Part shown: piece after piece, positions 27,545 through 37,125 of the stretch
Layout of the letters: every line of letters begins with the position of its first letter
How positions within the stretch are numbered: the first letter of the stretch is position 1
Source: Reichenbachiella agarivorans
Lineage (GTDB): Bacteria; Bacteroidota; Bacteroidia; Cytophagales; Cyclobacteriaceae
Length of the DNA stretch: 64,000 bases
NCBI RefSeq assembly: GCF_025502585.1
Contig: NZ_CP106679.1
Coordinates: 4,247,501-4,311,500, forward strand
Reading direction: 5' to 3'
Program-made: the position numbers and the translations under genes
Notes under the pieces: generated by a model
Seen by the model: only the letters and a program-made list of their open reading frames with translations
The model's database searches: none
What the model was told of the DNA's origin: nothing

Positions 27545-28593
27545 GCAAATAGCTTTTGATACTGTGAATAATCAGACAAGAACCAAGACGAATCTGCTTG
27601 TTTAGAAACCAATTGGAATCTAGACCAAGCCTCTTTTGACAAATCCAACCCTACCTTTTCAAAAAAGTAGCTGCCCTTCAATGGATCCGATACCGTAGAC
27701 AAATATGCTTCCTCTCTTAATAGATTAGAAACATTGCGATAGCGTGTTTTAGCATAATCGTCCGCAAACAGAGCCACTTCTATGTCACTGGCTCCACCCA
27801 AAATGGCTGACGTCATGACTGAAGTCAATCGGATTAATTGCTGCTCCAGTTCCATGTTTTCTAATCCTGTCCCCAACTCCGCCAGGATAGGAATAGATAC
27901 ATCATCCACGTCATATTGATCCAGCACTGCCGAAAACAAGCTATGCAAACAGCGGAGTTTTAGAATCTCTTGGTAGTAACTGGTCGAAATAGATGTGCGT
28001 ATAAACAACTGCTCAAAAAATTGACCGAAATCCTCCTCTTCTACAGTTTTCAATTTTTCATGTAACTGTAGCAATGCTCCCACTATTTCATACAGAATGT
28101 CATTATGAGACTTACCTTGACGAATATCAATCATAGACGTCCTATATTTCTGAAACTTTTGTAAGGGGAGATTGTATGCAAACACAAACCCATCCATAGA
28201 CATTTCTCCCTTTGGTCTCCTCCACTCATCCGCTGAAATGGTCTCTAACGAAACCAGAAGATTTCCTAATTCATTGAGGGCAATCCCATCCAATTTTTTC
28301 ATATCAGACAGAATCACTCCCTGTACACCCAAATTTTGTATCTCAGTAAGATTCTCAGTAGAGGCAGACGCCACTCTTTCGTGGTAATTCCACCCTGTAG
28401 TGTGAGAAAAACCATCTATCTGAGGCAACCCTTCGGTATCAGATCTATCATAGTAAGAATCGACACCCATGCCCACAATAAATTTCCGATGAAACATCTC
28501 ATGAAATGCCTCTATCCCTAGGGTCTTCAAATTCGATTCTACCCAGTTATCTTTACTTAATGAGGAGAATTCACTAAAACCGAAAGCCTTCAT
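27541..28593 (-). CDS. mutA: Methylmalonyl-CoA mutase, small subunit
   Basis: 350 residues from the ATG at 28593 ([12 protein letters not shown]); a longer frame upstream has no family resemblance. It is the non-catalytic partner of MutB. The sequence shows the degenerate mutase barrel ([61 protein letters not shown]) and stops at the end of that barrel. Classical small subunits run on into a vestigial B12-type domain, so this one is short. The stop overlaps the mutB start. Confidence 0.92.
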   Translation of the reverse strand: MKAFGFSEFSSLSKDNWVESNLKTLGIEAFHEMFHRKFIVGMGVDSYYDRSDTEGLPQIDGFSHTTGWNYHERVASASTENLTEIQNLGVQGVILSDMKKLDGIALNELGNLLVSLETISADEWRRPKGEMSMDGFVFAYNLPLQKFQKYRTSMIDIRQGKSHNDILYEIVGALLQLHEKLKTVEEEDFGQFFEQLFIRTSISTSYYQEILKLRCLHSLFSAVLDQYDVDDVSIPILAELGTGLENMELEQQLIRLTSVMTSAILGGASDIEVALFADDYAKTRYRNVSNLLREEAYLSTVSDPLKGSYFFEKVGLDLSKEAWSRFQLVSKQADSSWFLSDYSQYQKLFA

Positions 28594-28901
28594 AATCATT
28601 TGGGGTTGTTTCAGTAATATAATTTCAATTCGACAAGAATAAAAACTCTCTGACTTACAAAGCTGTTTCTCGTATTTCTTGTTTAGCATTGTGCTTCCAA
28701 GTTCAATCAAAAGGCCAAAAGAGCAAATTGCACTTTTTAAAGAATTTAGAATTATTTTTTCTCATTTTCGGATAGAGGATAATTATTTAAAAAGTCAACA
28801 TGAATTTGATTTTTTAATTCATTTTTTTTTGGTCAAATTTGATATTCCGAAAGAGAAAAAGCACAAGATTTTATTGTAAACCTCCATCTACCAAAGTTCC
28901 A
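28594..28901. other. AT-rich divergent promoter region between mutA and dnaA
   Basis: About 310 bases, very AT-rich on the dnaA side with long T and A runs. It must hold the two divergent promoters. I looked for DnaA boxes (TTATCCACA and close variants) on both strands and saw none convincing, so I do not call an origin here. Confidence 0.5.
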
Positions 28902-30317
28902 ATGCACATAAGAATATGGGATAACTGTCTGAAATTTATAGGGTCAAAAATCCCTGAACAAAGCTTCAAAACTTGGTTTATCCCGATTATTCCTATGAAA
29001 TTTGACAGCCCTGTATTGACTATACAGGTACCGTCTCAGTTCTTTTATGAGTGGCTAGAAGACAATTATGTCCACTTACTTAAAGAAGCAATTCAATCAG
29101 AGATCGGTCCAGAGGGAAAGTTGGAGTACTCAGTGATAATTGACAAAGGAAATGCTAAAAATCAGCCATACACCGTCAATTTAGCTCAAAAGAAGGAGTT
29201 TTCAAGATTTGCACAAAACGGGGCAAGCAATAACTACGTAGCTTCGAGTCCATTTGCACTACCTCAGATAGAAAACATACAGCAGCGCTCTAATCTCAAC
29301 GCTGAATATACATTTGACACCTATATCGAAGGTGATTGCAATAGACTAGCACGTTCTGCAGGTCTCGCAGTAGCAGCTAAACCAGGTATCACCTCATTCA
29401 ACCCACTCATGGTTTACGGTGGTGTAGGTTTGGGCAAGACACACTTGGTACAGTCAATAGGCAACCGGATCAAAAGAGAAAATCCAGATCAATTTGTACT
29501 GTATGTGGCCTCCGAAAAATTCGCCAGTCAATTCATCGAAGCATTAAAAAATAACAGCCTTCAAGAATTTCAAAATTTCTACCTCAACGTAGACACTTTG
29601 ATTATTGACGATGTGCAGTTTTTCAAAGACAAAGTAAAGACACAAGAAATATTCTTCCATATATTCAATCACCTGCATCAAAATGGCAAGCAGATCATCA
29701 TGTCAAGTGATTGTCCACCTACTGAGTTGCAAGGACTACAAGAGCGATTGGTATCAAGATTTAAGTGGGGATTGACTGCAGATTTGCAACAACCTGATTT
29801 TGAAACCAGGCTGGCAATCATCCAGAAGAAATTGCAGGATGATGGATTGAAAATAGATGACAAAGTATTGGAGTACCTCGCATACAGCGTAGACACCAAT
29901 ATCCGCGAACTAGAGGGTGTTTTAATCTCTTTAGTCGCTCATGCATCTCTCAATAGAACAGAGATCAACTTGGAATTGGCAAAACAAACGCTCAAGTCGA
30001 TTGTCAAAAATATAGAATCAGAAGTTGGGATAGACTATATCCAAAAAACCGTTTCTGAATACTTCAACGTATCATCTGATGACTTGAAAGCAAAAACGCG
30101 TAAGAAAGAAATTGTAATTGCTAGGCAACTGGCGATGTACTTCTCTAAAGACTACACCAATCATTCTTTGAAGAGCATTGGCAGTCACTTTGGAGGCAGG
30201 GACCATAGTACGGTGATTCATGCGCTACAATCAGTCAATGACATGCTGGATACAGATGCCAGATTTAGGTCTTCTTTCTCAGAGTTGAAGAAAAAATTTA
30301 AAATGAAGGCAATTTGA
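28902..30317 (+). CDS. dnaA: Chromosomal replication initiator protein DnaA
   Basis: 471 residues from the ATG at 28902 (MHIRIWDNCLKFI), which matches the usual Bacteroidota start. Domain I has IPEQSFKTWF. The AAA+ domain has YTFDTYIEGDCNRLARSAG, Walker A GGVGLGKTHL, Walker B LIIDDVQFF and the sensor region SRFKWGLTADLQQPD. Domain IV holds the DNA-binding signature GSHFGGRDHSTVIHA. It initiates replication at oriC. No replication genes such as dnaN are adjacent, which is normal in this phylum. Confidence 0.98.
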   Translation: MHIRIWDNCLKFIGSKIPEQSFKTWFIPIIPMKFDSPVLTIQVPSQFFYEWLEDNYVHLLKEAIQSEIGPEGKLEYSVIIDKGNAKNQPYTVNLAQKKEFSRFAQNGASNNYVASSPFALPQIENIQQRSNLNAEYTFDTYIEGDCNRLARSAGLAVAAKPGITSFNPLMVYGGVGLGKTHLVQSIGNRIKRENPDQFVLYVASEKFASQFIEALKNNSLQEFQNFYLNVDTLIIDDVQFFKDKVKTQEIFFHIFNHLHQNGKQIIMSSDCPPTELQGLQERLVSRFKWGLTADLQQPDFETRLAIIQKKLQDDGLKIDDKVLEYLAYSVDTNIRELEGVLISLVAHASLNRTEINLELAKQTLKSIVKNIESEVGIDYIQKTVSEYFNVSSDDLKAKTRKKEIVIARQLAMYFSKDYTNHSLKSIGSHFGGRDHSTVIHALQSVNDMLDTDARFRSSFSELKKKFKMKAI

Positions 30318-30384
30318 TCTAGATTCTAGAATCAAAAGCCAAGATTTTAGCCATCAAAGCACTAGATACTTTTATTTCTGTCTT

Positions 30385-31305
30385 TCAAAAGATAGAATCA
30401 CCAAGTTTGGTGGTCAGCAATTCCAACGCTTTCATTCCCTTGCTAGAATTGCCCTTTTTATTGAGTGGTGGACTCCAAACACTGACACAATAAAGTTGAG
30501 GATTGAGAGCTACAATAGCTCCTCCTACTCCACTCTTGCCAGGCAAACCAACCTCGAAGGCAAAATCTCCTGATTCATCGTAAAATCCACAAGTCAACAT
30601 CAGTGCATTCATCCGTCTCGCTGCACTTTCGCTTAGCACAAAATCACCATGTCCAAAGGGTTGGCCTGTTTCGGTAAAATTCAGGAAGGCTTGCGATAAT
30701 TCAGTACATGTCAGCTCCAATGAACACTGCGCGTAGTAGAAATCCAATACCTCTTCCACTTCATTTTCCAAATTCCCCTTGGCCTTCATCATGTATGCCA
30801 GCGATGAGTTCATATAGCCTACACTCTTTTCTGAACTAGCCACCTGCTCATTGTAGAAGATATCACTCTTGCCACACAGCCCTCTTACAAAATTTAAGAA
30901 CTCCTGCTTAGGATTCTTCAATTTGCTGACAAGTATATCAGACACTACAATGGCTCCAGCATTGATGAATGGATTCCTTGGGATGCCATTTTCATATTCC
31001 AATTGAATGATAGAGTTGAAGGGGTTGCCAGAGGGCTCTACCCCTACGCGCTTCCAAATTTCAGCACCAATCAGGCTGATCGCCATGGACAGTGTCAGTA
31101 CTTTTGAGATACTCTGAATAGAAATTTTCTCTTCCGAATCCCCATATTTAAATGTTTGGCCTGAAATAGTAGTGAGACAAATGGCAAATTTGTCGCGATT
31201 CACTTTGGCCAATTCTGGAATGTAACTGGGCAACTTGCCTTGGTTGTCAAAATCTTTAAGATCAGCAACTATTTCCTCAATGATCGCACTGTAATTTGTA
31301 TTCAT
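30385..31305 (-). CDS. glsA: Glutaminase A
   Basis: 306 residues of the beta-lactamase-like glutaminase family, which hydrolyses glutamine to glutamate and ammonia. The catalytic SxxK is in SIQSISKVL, preceded by GD and followed by GVEPSGNPFNSI, GIPRNPFINAGAI, the catalytic Tyr region and PGKSGVGGAIVAL. Length and motifs are complete. It converges with dnaA. Confidence 0.97.
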   Translation of the reverse strand: MNTNYSAIIEEIVADLKDFDNQGKLPSYIPELAKVNRDKFAICLTTISGQTFKYGDSEEKISIQSISKVLTLSMAISLIGAEIWKRVGVEPSGNPFNSIIQLEYENGIPRNPFINAGAIVVSDILVSKLKNPKQEFLNFVRGLCGKSDIFYNEQVASSEKSVGYMNSSLAYMMKAKGNLENEVEEVLDFYYAQCSLELTCTELSQAFLNFTETGQPFGHGDFVLSESAARRMNALMLTCGFYDESGDFAFEVGLPGKSGVGGAIVALNPQLYCVSVWSPPLNKKGNSSKGMKALELLTTKLGDSIF

Positions 31306-31322
31306 ATCGCTGTGGCAATAAA

Positions 31323-31353
31323 AAACCTCTGACTCACAAAGAATCAGAGGTTT
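31323..31353 (-). terminator. Intrinsic terminator
   Basis: AAACCTCTGA (31323-31332) pairs with TCAGAGGTTT (31344-31353). On the minus strand a T run follows. It closes the transcript of the 31375-31866 gene ahead of the glsA start. Confidence 0.8.
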
Positions 31354-31374
31354 CGATTTCTGTCAATTTTCTTC

Positions 31375-31866
31375 TTACTTGATACCTTGGCAACTCATGG
31401 CCCATTCCATATATTGATCTTGGAATTTTTCGAAACTTTCTGGTGTCGCCAGTGCATAAAACATATAGTACACTTCGCTGTAAGCATTCTTTGCTATCAC
31501 TGCGTACATCATTTTTTCACCTACCTCGGCTTCATAGACTTCCCACCACGCAAAACCATTTTCAGACTCACCATTGTCTACTGATGTCCAGTTTTTCTTC
31601 TCTATACCAGATTCCTTAGATCCAAAAGCATAAATTTTAGACTTATCAATTGCACCCATATAGGCGTAAGCATTGATTTTGGTGTCAGATTCGGCATTGT
31701 ATCCTTCGATTTTGGTAAAACCATCTTTTTCAGATTGCTTGAAACCATATCCTTCAGGAATTGCCATGTCAAATTTGAACTTTTTGGTATCGATGTTACC
31801 TTGAGCCAATAAACTCTGTGAAACAACGGTCACCAAAAAGGCAAATACTAGTGTGAATTTTTTCAT
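31375..31866 (-). CDS. Secreted protein, unknown function
   Basis: 163 residues with a clear signal peptide (MKKFTLVFAFLVTVVSQSLLAQ). The mature part is Lys/Glu-rich with many aromatic residues and motifs such as FAWWEVYEAE and AYSEVYYMFYALAT. No known domain is recognised. A single-gene transcript is suggested by the hairpin behind it. Periplasmic or secreted. Confidence 0.75.
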   Translation of the reverse strand: MKKFTLVFAFLVTVVSQSLLAQGNIDTKKFKFDMAIPEGYGFKQSEKDGFTKIEGYNAESDTKINAYAYMGAIDKSKIYAFGSKESGIEKKNWTSVDNGESENGFAWWEVYEAEVGEKMMYAVIAKNAYSEVYYMFYALATPESFEKFQDQYMEWAMSCQGIK

Positions 31867-31913
31867 CTTGTTAATTAGGGGTTTGTATGATTAGTTAAAA
31901 ATATAGAATTAAT

Positions 31914-32888
31914 TCAAGGCAACAAAACAATCTTTCCTTTCACCTCTTTATTCGTCAAACAATCTAGCGCTTCCTTGAATGCGGATAATGGATATACTTG
32001 ATACAGCTGTGTACTCATTTGCCCGTCATCAAACCAACGAAGCAATTGTGCCACGTTTTGAGCATTATCCTCTGGGTTATTTCTAAAAAAAGAGCCCCAA
32101 AACACACCCACAATGGAGGCACTTTTCAACAAGGGTAGATTCCAAGCAATACTAGGGATTTCACCACTGGCAAAACCCACTACCAAATACCTCCCAAACC
32201 TAGCAATGGATCGAAATGCAGGCTCCGCAAATCGCCCTCCTACAGGATCCACGATCACATCTGCGCCCTGGCCATTCGTGATTTCTTTGACTCTTGTTTT
32301 GAGATCTTCCGACATATAATTGACTGTCTCATCTGCTCCCAGTTGGCTGCAAAAATCCAATTTGTCATCCGTAGAGGCGCAAGCAATCACGTGACACCCC
32401 AGTATTTTGGCAATTTGAATAGATGCTACACCAATACCTCCCGCCGCTCCCAAGACGAGTACTGTTTCTCCTGACTTGATAGCTGCTCTATCTACCAACG
32501 CATGGTAGGCTGTCGCATAAGTCATCAGCGACCCTGCAGCAGACTCAAAACTCATCGAATCGGGGATTTTGAAAGCATTGCTAGCCAAAGAACGTGCCTC
32601 CTGTGCCATTCCTCCCCAGCTAGTGCCTGCCATGACTCGATCCCCGACGCACAGGTGTTTGACTTCAGATCCGATAGATTTGACAGTCCCAGCTACCTCT
32701 CCTCCTGGCGAAAAAGGAAACTCAGGTTGAAATTGGTATTTACCCTGAATAATCAAAGTATCAGGAAAATTCAGACCACAGGCCTTCACATCAACGATTA
32801 CCTCGTTGGGTTCTGGTGTCAAGGATGGCATGTCTTCCAACGTCAACAAATCGGGAGAACCATAGTTTCTACAAATCACTGCTTTCAT
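31914..32888 (-). CDS. NADPH:quinone oxidoreductase, zinc-independent MDR family
   Basis: 324 residues of the medium-chain dehydrogenase/reductase superfamily. GroES-like N-terminal half with FPDTLIIQGKYQ and PFSPGGEVAGTV, then a Rossmann domain with VLVLGAAGGIGVASIQIAK and DPVGGRFAEPAFR. No zinc-ligand Cys cluster is present, so a quinone or enone reductase is more likely than an alcohol dehydrogenase. Its ATG overlaps the stop of the helicase gene by 4 bases, though the functions look unrelated. Confidence 0.9.
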   Translation of the reverse strand: MKAVICRNYGSPDLLTLEDMPSLTPEPNEVIVDVKACGLNFPDTLIIQGKYQFQPEFPFSPGGEVAGTVKSIGSEVKHLCVGDRVMAGTSWGGMAQEARSLASNAFKIPDSMSFESAAGSLMTYATAYHALVDRAAIKSGETVLVLGAAGGIGVASIQIAKILGCHVIACASTDDKLDFCSQLGADETVNYMSEDLKTRVKEITNGQGADVIVDPVGGRFAEPAFRSIARFGRYLVVGFASGEIPSIAWNLPLLKSASIVGVFWGSFFRNNPEDNAQNVAQLLRWFDDGQMSTQLYQVYPLSAFKEALDCLTNKEVKGKIVLLP

Positions 32889-35800
32889 ACTTTCATCACT
32901 TCAAGTTCTGTAAAATAGATCAAGTATCCTTCTACTGTTTTGTAACCCATTTTGGCTAAGATAGACTTGTATTCTTCTACCTGTCTGATGTGTCCAGCTG
33001 ACTTTGCTCCTGTTTTATAGTCTATGACCAAAGCCCTGTCTCCTTTGATAACTACTCTGTCAGGCCGCTTCATTTTACCATCCGACAACAGGATTGATGC
33101 TTCATTTTTGACCTCCCAACCGTCAGTAAACCACTGTGGCACCTGAGGAAGATCCCATATTTGTCTCAATCTTGTTTTGATTTCATCGATCTCAGTAGTC
33201 CGTAAACCAAATTTTAATACGGCCATTTCTATCGCAGAGGAGAAATCACTGCGCTTCGTGATCTTGGAAAAGATCCAATGCACAATATCACCGTAATTGA
33301 TGGAGTCGATTTGCGCCTCCTCCAATATTCTGGACTGATATCGCAAAATGATGTTATTACCCAATTCTGTAGCAAGTTTTCTAGGATGGATAGAATAGCT
33401 GGAAACTGTCTTGGCATCATAGGAAGAAAACGCTGGCAATTGACCTACTACAGCTTGTTGTTTATCCTCTTCAATCAACCCTTGTTTCAGCGCATACTCA
33501 TATACCAATTGACCACTGGTTTTTATGCTTTTGGCATTTTTATCAATAGCAGAAGTAATGAACAAAGCCTCTTCTGCCCTGGTCATAGCCACGTAGAGCA
33601 AATTGAGGTTATCCAAATGTATATCGTGCTTTTCAGCAAAGTAATCCTTAGAGAAGATCGTATTACTAAGTGTGGCAGTATATTTAACTGGCACCAAAGG
33701 CAAACCCAGTACGGCTGGGTCATTGGCTCTTTCACTCCACAAGAATTGACTCATCAACCCCGCCCTGTGATCAAATAACCAATTGCAAAAAGGAATCAAA
33801 ACTGCTTTGAATTGCAATCCCTTGGACTTGTGAATCGTCATGATTGCCATTGCATCTTGATTTTCAGAGACTTGGATTGATCGCTTGTCATGATCTGACC
33901 ACCAATTGATGAAATCAACAATGGTATCACTCTCATACTCCAAAAAATCATCTACGGCATCCGAAAATGCCATTACATATGGCAAATCTTCCTCGGAATC
34001 CAACAAATCAAATTGGCGAACGATCACCTGTATCAATTCGGACAATCTAAATGACTGCCACTTGGTAAGTTTGGAACGAATTTGCTCCATGACTGTTGGT
34101 AACTCTTCGTCCTCAAACCAAAATTTCAGGGCATATTCGACTTGCTTTTTGTATAGTTTTTCATGAGGGAATAAAATGTAGTTTAGCAACTGCAACATCA
34201 AATGAACCGCCTTGTTGTTTTTGATATACAAAGATTCATTGGAGAGCACATCGTAGCTGAATCCATCATCGGGATACTCCATTTGGTGATTCATCAATGC
34301 CTGAGCAACTTCTCGACCCTCACGGTTGCCTCGCACTAAGATTGCGATATCACTCAGTGCATAATTGGCACGTTGGAGGGTTTGTATGTTTTGAATGAGA
34401 ATCTGCATGGGATAATCCTTTTCTACTTCTGACTTTTCATAAAAATCCAATTGTATCAAGCCCTCCCCTGACGTATCAAACAACTCTTGACTACTTTGGT
34501 CATAAGCTTCTTGGACACGTAGAATCTCAGAGCCACCCTGTAGTGCTGACTCTATCATATATGGAGCTTGTTCGAAAAAGTCATTGTTGAATGACACGAT
34601 ATTTTCCTTACTCCTTCGATTGGTTTTCAGGTTAAGTTCATCGATCACACTGGCATCTATACCTTGCTTTACCTTGTTGAGCAAGATGTCCCAATCTCCA
34701 CCACGCCATCGATAAATGGATTGCTTGACATCACCCACGACCATATTGAAGTTGCCACTGCTGAGACTATCCTGTATCAAAGGCTTAAAATTGCCCCATT
34801 GCATGCTACTTGTATCCTGGAATTCGTCAATCAAATAATGTTTGTAGCGGGTTCCTATTTTTTCATAGACATAGGGAGAATCACTGTCACTGATGATTTC
34901 ATTGAGAAAGAGTTGAAAATCAGAAATGAGTAATAGCTCATTTTCATCCTTGTACTGAACGATCTCTTGCGAAATGCGTGACAACAAACCAAAAGCATAA
35001 AGCTGGCGTGACACCTGCGTCAGCGAATTGTATATCTCCACATGCGACTCATAATACGCCACCATCTCTGTCAACAAATCTCTCAAACCCGCATGAACCA
35101 GTGACATAACTTGATCTTTCTCTTTGGATGTTTTGGCTACCCAAGCGTCTTCTTCCAGTGCCTTGCTGACACGGACACCTGGTTCTTTGATGTCGCCCTG
35201 ACTCACCTTGTACATGTAGCCTCCGACTCCTGATGACCCATAAGTAAAACTCCCCTCCGTCAGCCCATAGCCTTCGATCATCTGGACGGCACTTTGCCCA
35301 ATCCCTCTATAGGTAGACTCAAACTCGACGATTCTCTGGCGTACATTCTTGATCAGACCATCCATAAAAGTAGTCTCCTCTAGTTTTTCGAAGACTTGCT
35401 CTCGCTTGTCTACTACTTCTTCTTTGAAAAGCTCCTTAGACAGGGTCAAAATGCTCTTGCTCGTATCCCAAGATTTGCCTTCGTTGATTTCGCTGATCGC
35501 AAAATCCGTCAGCCATTTGAGTAGCTGTGCATCCTCTGAGATTTTTTGGATCATCTGATCCACCACTTCTTTGAGTACCTTGTTTTGATCCAGTTCGATC
35601 TTGAAGCCTGTATGAATGCCTATTTCTCTGGCAAAAGACCTGACTACCTTCTGAAAGAAAGCATCAATAGTTGTAACAGCAAAAAAGGAGTAGTTGTGAA
35701 GGATACTGAGCAATACTTGTGAGGCTCTTTCTTTGAGTTGTGCATCGCTAAGTCCCAAATCCTCCTTGAGTTGGGTAGCCATGCCATGTCCATGACTACT

Positions 35801-35986
35801 GAGTTCCTTTAGCGTTTCTACGATTCTGGATTTCATTTCCTGCGTCGCTTTATTGGTAAAGGTCACTGCCAATACGGACTTGAAATAGTCTGGGTACTTG
35901 AGCACCAATCTCAGGTAATTGTAAGTGAGCGTGTAGGTCTTTCCAGATCCAGCCGATGCACGATATATGTTGAAATTTTTGATAAT
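32885..35986 (-). CDS. UvrD/RecB-like helicase-nuclease (AddA type), non-standard start
   Basis: About 1033 residues. Helicase motifs of the UvrD/AddA group are visible: TFTNKATQEM (Ia), LLISDFQLFLNEI and HYLIDEFQDTS (II), GDVKQSIYRWRGGD (III), TIHKSKGLQFKAVLIP (V), LLYVAMTRAEEALF (VI), and a C-terminal RecB-type nuclease motif (VIKGDRALVIDYKTG). The first TTG (35908) would lose motif I, but the frame stays open upstream and encodes YRASAGSGKTYTL, a perfect Walker A. No ATG, GTG or TTG precedes it before the TAA at 36014-36016. The best candidates are ATT 35986 or ATC 35983 just after AAAAGG. It repairs or resects DNA breaks. Confidence 0.88.
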   Translation of the reverse strand: MIKNFNIYRASAGSGKTYTLTYNYLRLVLKYPDYFKSVLAVTFTNKATQEMKSRIVETLKELSSHGHGMATQLKEDLGLSDAQLKERASQVLLSILHNYSFFAVTTIDAFFQKVVRSFAREIGIHTGFKIELDQNKVLKEVVDQMIQKISEDAQLLKWLTDFAISEINEGKSWDTSKSILTLSKELFKEEVVDKREQVFEKLEETTFMDGLIKNVRQRIVEFESTYRGIGQSAVQMIEGYGLTEGSFTYGSSGVGGYMYKVSQGDIKEPGVRVSKALEEDAWVAKTSKEKDQVMSLVHAGLRDLLTEMVAYYESHVEIYNSLTQVSRQLYAFGLLSRISQEIVQYKDENELLLISDFQLFLNEIISDSDSPYVYEKIGTRYKHYLIDEFQDTSSMQWGNFKPLIQDSLSSGNFNMVVGDVKQSIYRWRGGDWDILLNKVKQGIDASVIDELNLKTNRRSKENIVSFNNDFFEQAPYMIESALQGGSEILRVQEAYDQSSQELFDTSGEGLIQLDFYEKSEVEKDYPMQILIQNIQTLQRANYALSDIAILVRGNREGREVAQALMNHQMEYPDDGFSYDVLSNESLYIKNNKAVHLMLQLLNYILFPHEKLYKKQVEYALKFWFEDEELPTVMEQIRSKLTKWQSFRLSELIQVIVRQFDLLDSEEDLPYVMAFSDAVDDFLEYESDTIVDFINWWSDHDKRSIQVSENQDAMAIMTIHKSKGLQFKAVLIPFCNWLFDHRAGLMSQFLWSERANDPAVLGLPLVPVKYTATLSNTIFSKDYFAEKHDIHLDNLNLLYVAMTRAEEALFITSAIDKNAKSIKTSGQLVYEYALKQGLIEEDKQQAVVGQLPAFSSYDAKTVSSYSIHPRKLATELGNNIILRYQSRILEEAQIDSINYGDIVHWIFSKITKRSDFSSAIEMAVLKFGLRTTEIDEIKTRLRQIWDLPQVPQWFTDGWEVKNEASILLSDGKMKRPDRVVIKGDRALVIDYKTGAKSAGHIRQVEEYKSILAKMGYKTVEGYLIYFTELEVMKV

Positions 35987-36141
35987 TATCCTTTTGTCAA
36001 ATGAAAAGACAACTTACAATTTCATGCGGGATTATGCAATAGCCGATCGGTTGTTAAACCTGAAATATGTAATCCAGGAAACGATTGACCATCTTGCTCT
36101 GCAACAATGTTGGAATAAAGATCAAAGGAATGGAAAAAACT

Positions 36142-37059
36142 TTATCCCCCCTTCAAAACCTGATCTGCCAACACCACCACGGCCAAGGCTTGTTCCGTTT
36201 TGTGATCCAGCAACAATTGCTGTGCAAGCTGGTGCAACTGATCGATACAGGTCTGTGCATTGGTCCTATTGTCATGTAGAATCTGCATGACTTTCTCTGA
36301 TTTCCGAAGCTCCAGAACTACATGCTGCTCTGGCCAATGCGGAAAATTCCCTAACCTACCCAAATTGTTGCCTGTAAGTACCCAACTATCTTTGGCACTA
36401 TCTGGCAGACGATCTACTCCTATTCCTTTGGCATGGATCGGTTTGGGAATCTGAAACAAAGCTTCTGGAATCGCTCTGCAATACCAACTACCTCCCATCC
36501 TTGCTACCAAATCCAGTTTTCCAGTATCTAGGTTTTGATTTTCATCCAAATAATCCTCCCTCACATGAATATACACCACTTCGGCAAACACCAAATTGCC
36601 TGCTCCAGGACCCTCCCCTAGGGATTTTATTTCTGTCACTTTGCATTCGAAAGAAACTGGGGATTCCACCACTCTTGGCGGTTTCACTTTGACAGACTTC
36701 CCCTCTGTCAGGCCTGCTTTTATAAACTCATTGATTCCCTGCTCATATTCTGTACTGGCTAGCGACATCTGCTCGACAATGGGGTAGTTCACCACATTGA
36801 TCACTACCTCAGGTACCTTTTGGACATTGTCCCAAGTATGCTTGGTAGTATTGTCCCTCCCGCGTCTGGTGGGAGAAAATATCATGATCGGTGGATTGGT
36901 GCTAAACATATTGAAGTAACTAAACGGACTCAAATTCACGTTTCCATGTTCGTCCACTGTGCTGGCAAAACAAATCGGTCGTGGTGCTATGGCCGTCAAT
37001 AGGTAGTTGTGCAAAGCAGGTTGAAGCAATTCTTTGGGATCTATACTGATGGTAGACAT
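36142..37059 (-). CDS. Flavin reductase-like (FMN-binding) protein
   Basis: 305 residues. The N-terminal 190 residues are a flavin-reductase/FMN-binding split barrel (AIAPRPICFASTVDEHGNVN, SPFSYFNMFSTNPP, and STEYEQGINEFIKAGLT). The C-terminal part is a helical extension of unknown role. It is 66 bases downstream of fahA in the same direction, so it probably belongs to the homogentisate operon. A job in the pathway, such as reduced flavin supply or a ring-fission side step, is inference. Confidence 0.85.
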   Translation of the reverse strand: MSTISIDPKELLQPALHNYLLTAIAPRPICFASTVDEHGNVNLSPFSYFNMFSTNPPIMIFSPTRRGRDNTTKHTWDNVQKVPEVVINVVNYPIVEQMSLASTEYEQGINEFIKAGLTEGKSVKVKPPRVVESPVSFECKVTEIKSLGEGPGAGNLVFAEVVYIHVREDYLDENQNLDTGKLDLVARMGGSWYCRAIPEALFQIPKPIHAKGIGVDRLPDSAKDSWVLTGNNLGRLGNFPHWPEQHVVLELRKSEKVMQILHDNRTNAQTCIDQLHQLAQQLLLDHKTEQALAVVVLADQVLKGG

Positions 37060-37125
37060 ATTTTTTTTGAGTTAAAAGGTGAAAGTTAGAAAGTTGAAAG
37101 TTGAATTATGCTTTCAATTTCAACT

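Noticed and set aside
28594-28901. Replication origin beside dnaA
   Set aside because: AT-rich, but no DnaA boxes or iterons could be found on either strand; in Bacteroidota oriC is often elsewhere.
30315-30340. Inverted repeat between the dnaA and glsA ends
   Set aside because: Only a 6-bp outer stem with mismatched centre and no T tail; too weak to call a terminator.
37060-37125. GAAAGTT-rich direct repeats between fahA and the flavin reductase
   Set aside because: Short, imperfect, and consistent with simple AT-rich slippage plus a weak hairpin; not enough for a separate feature.
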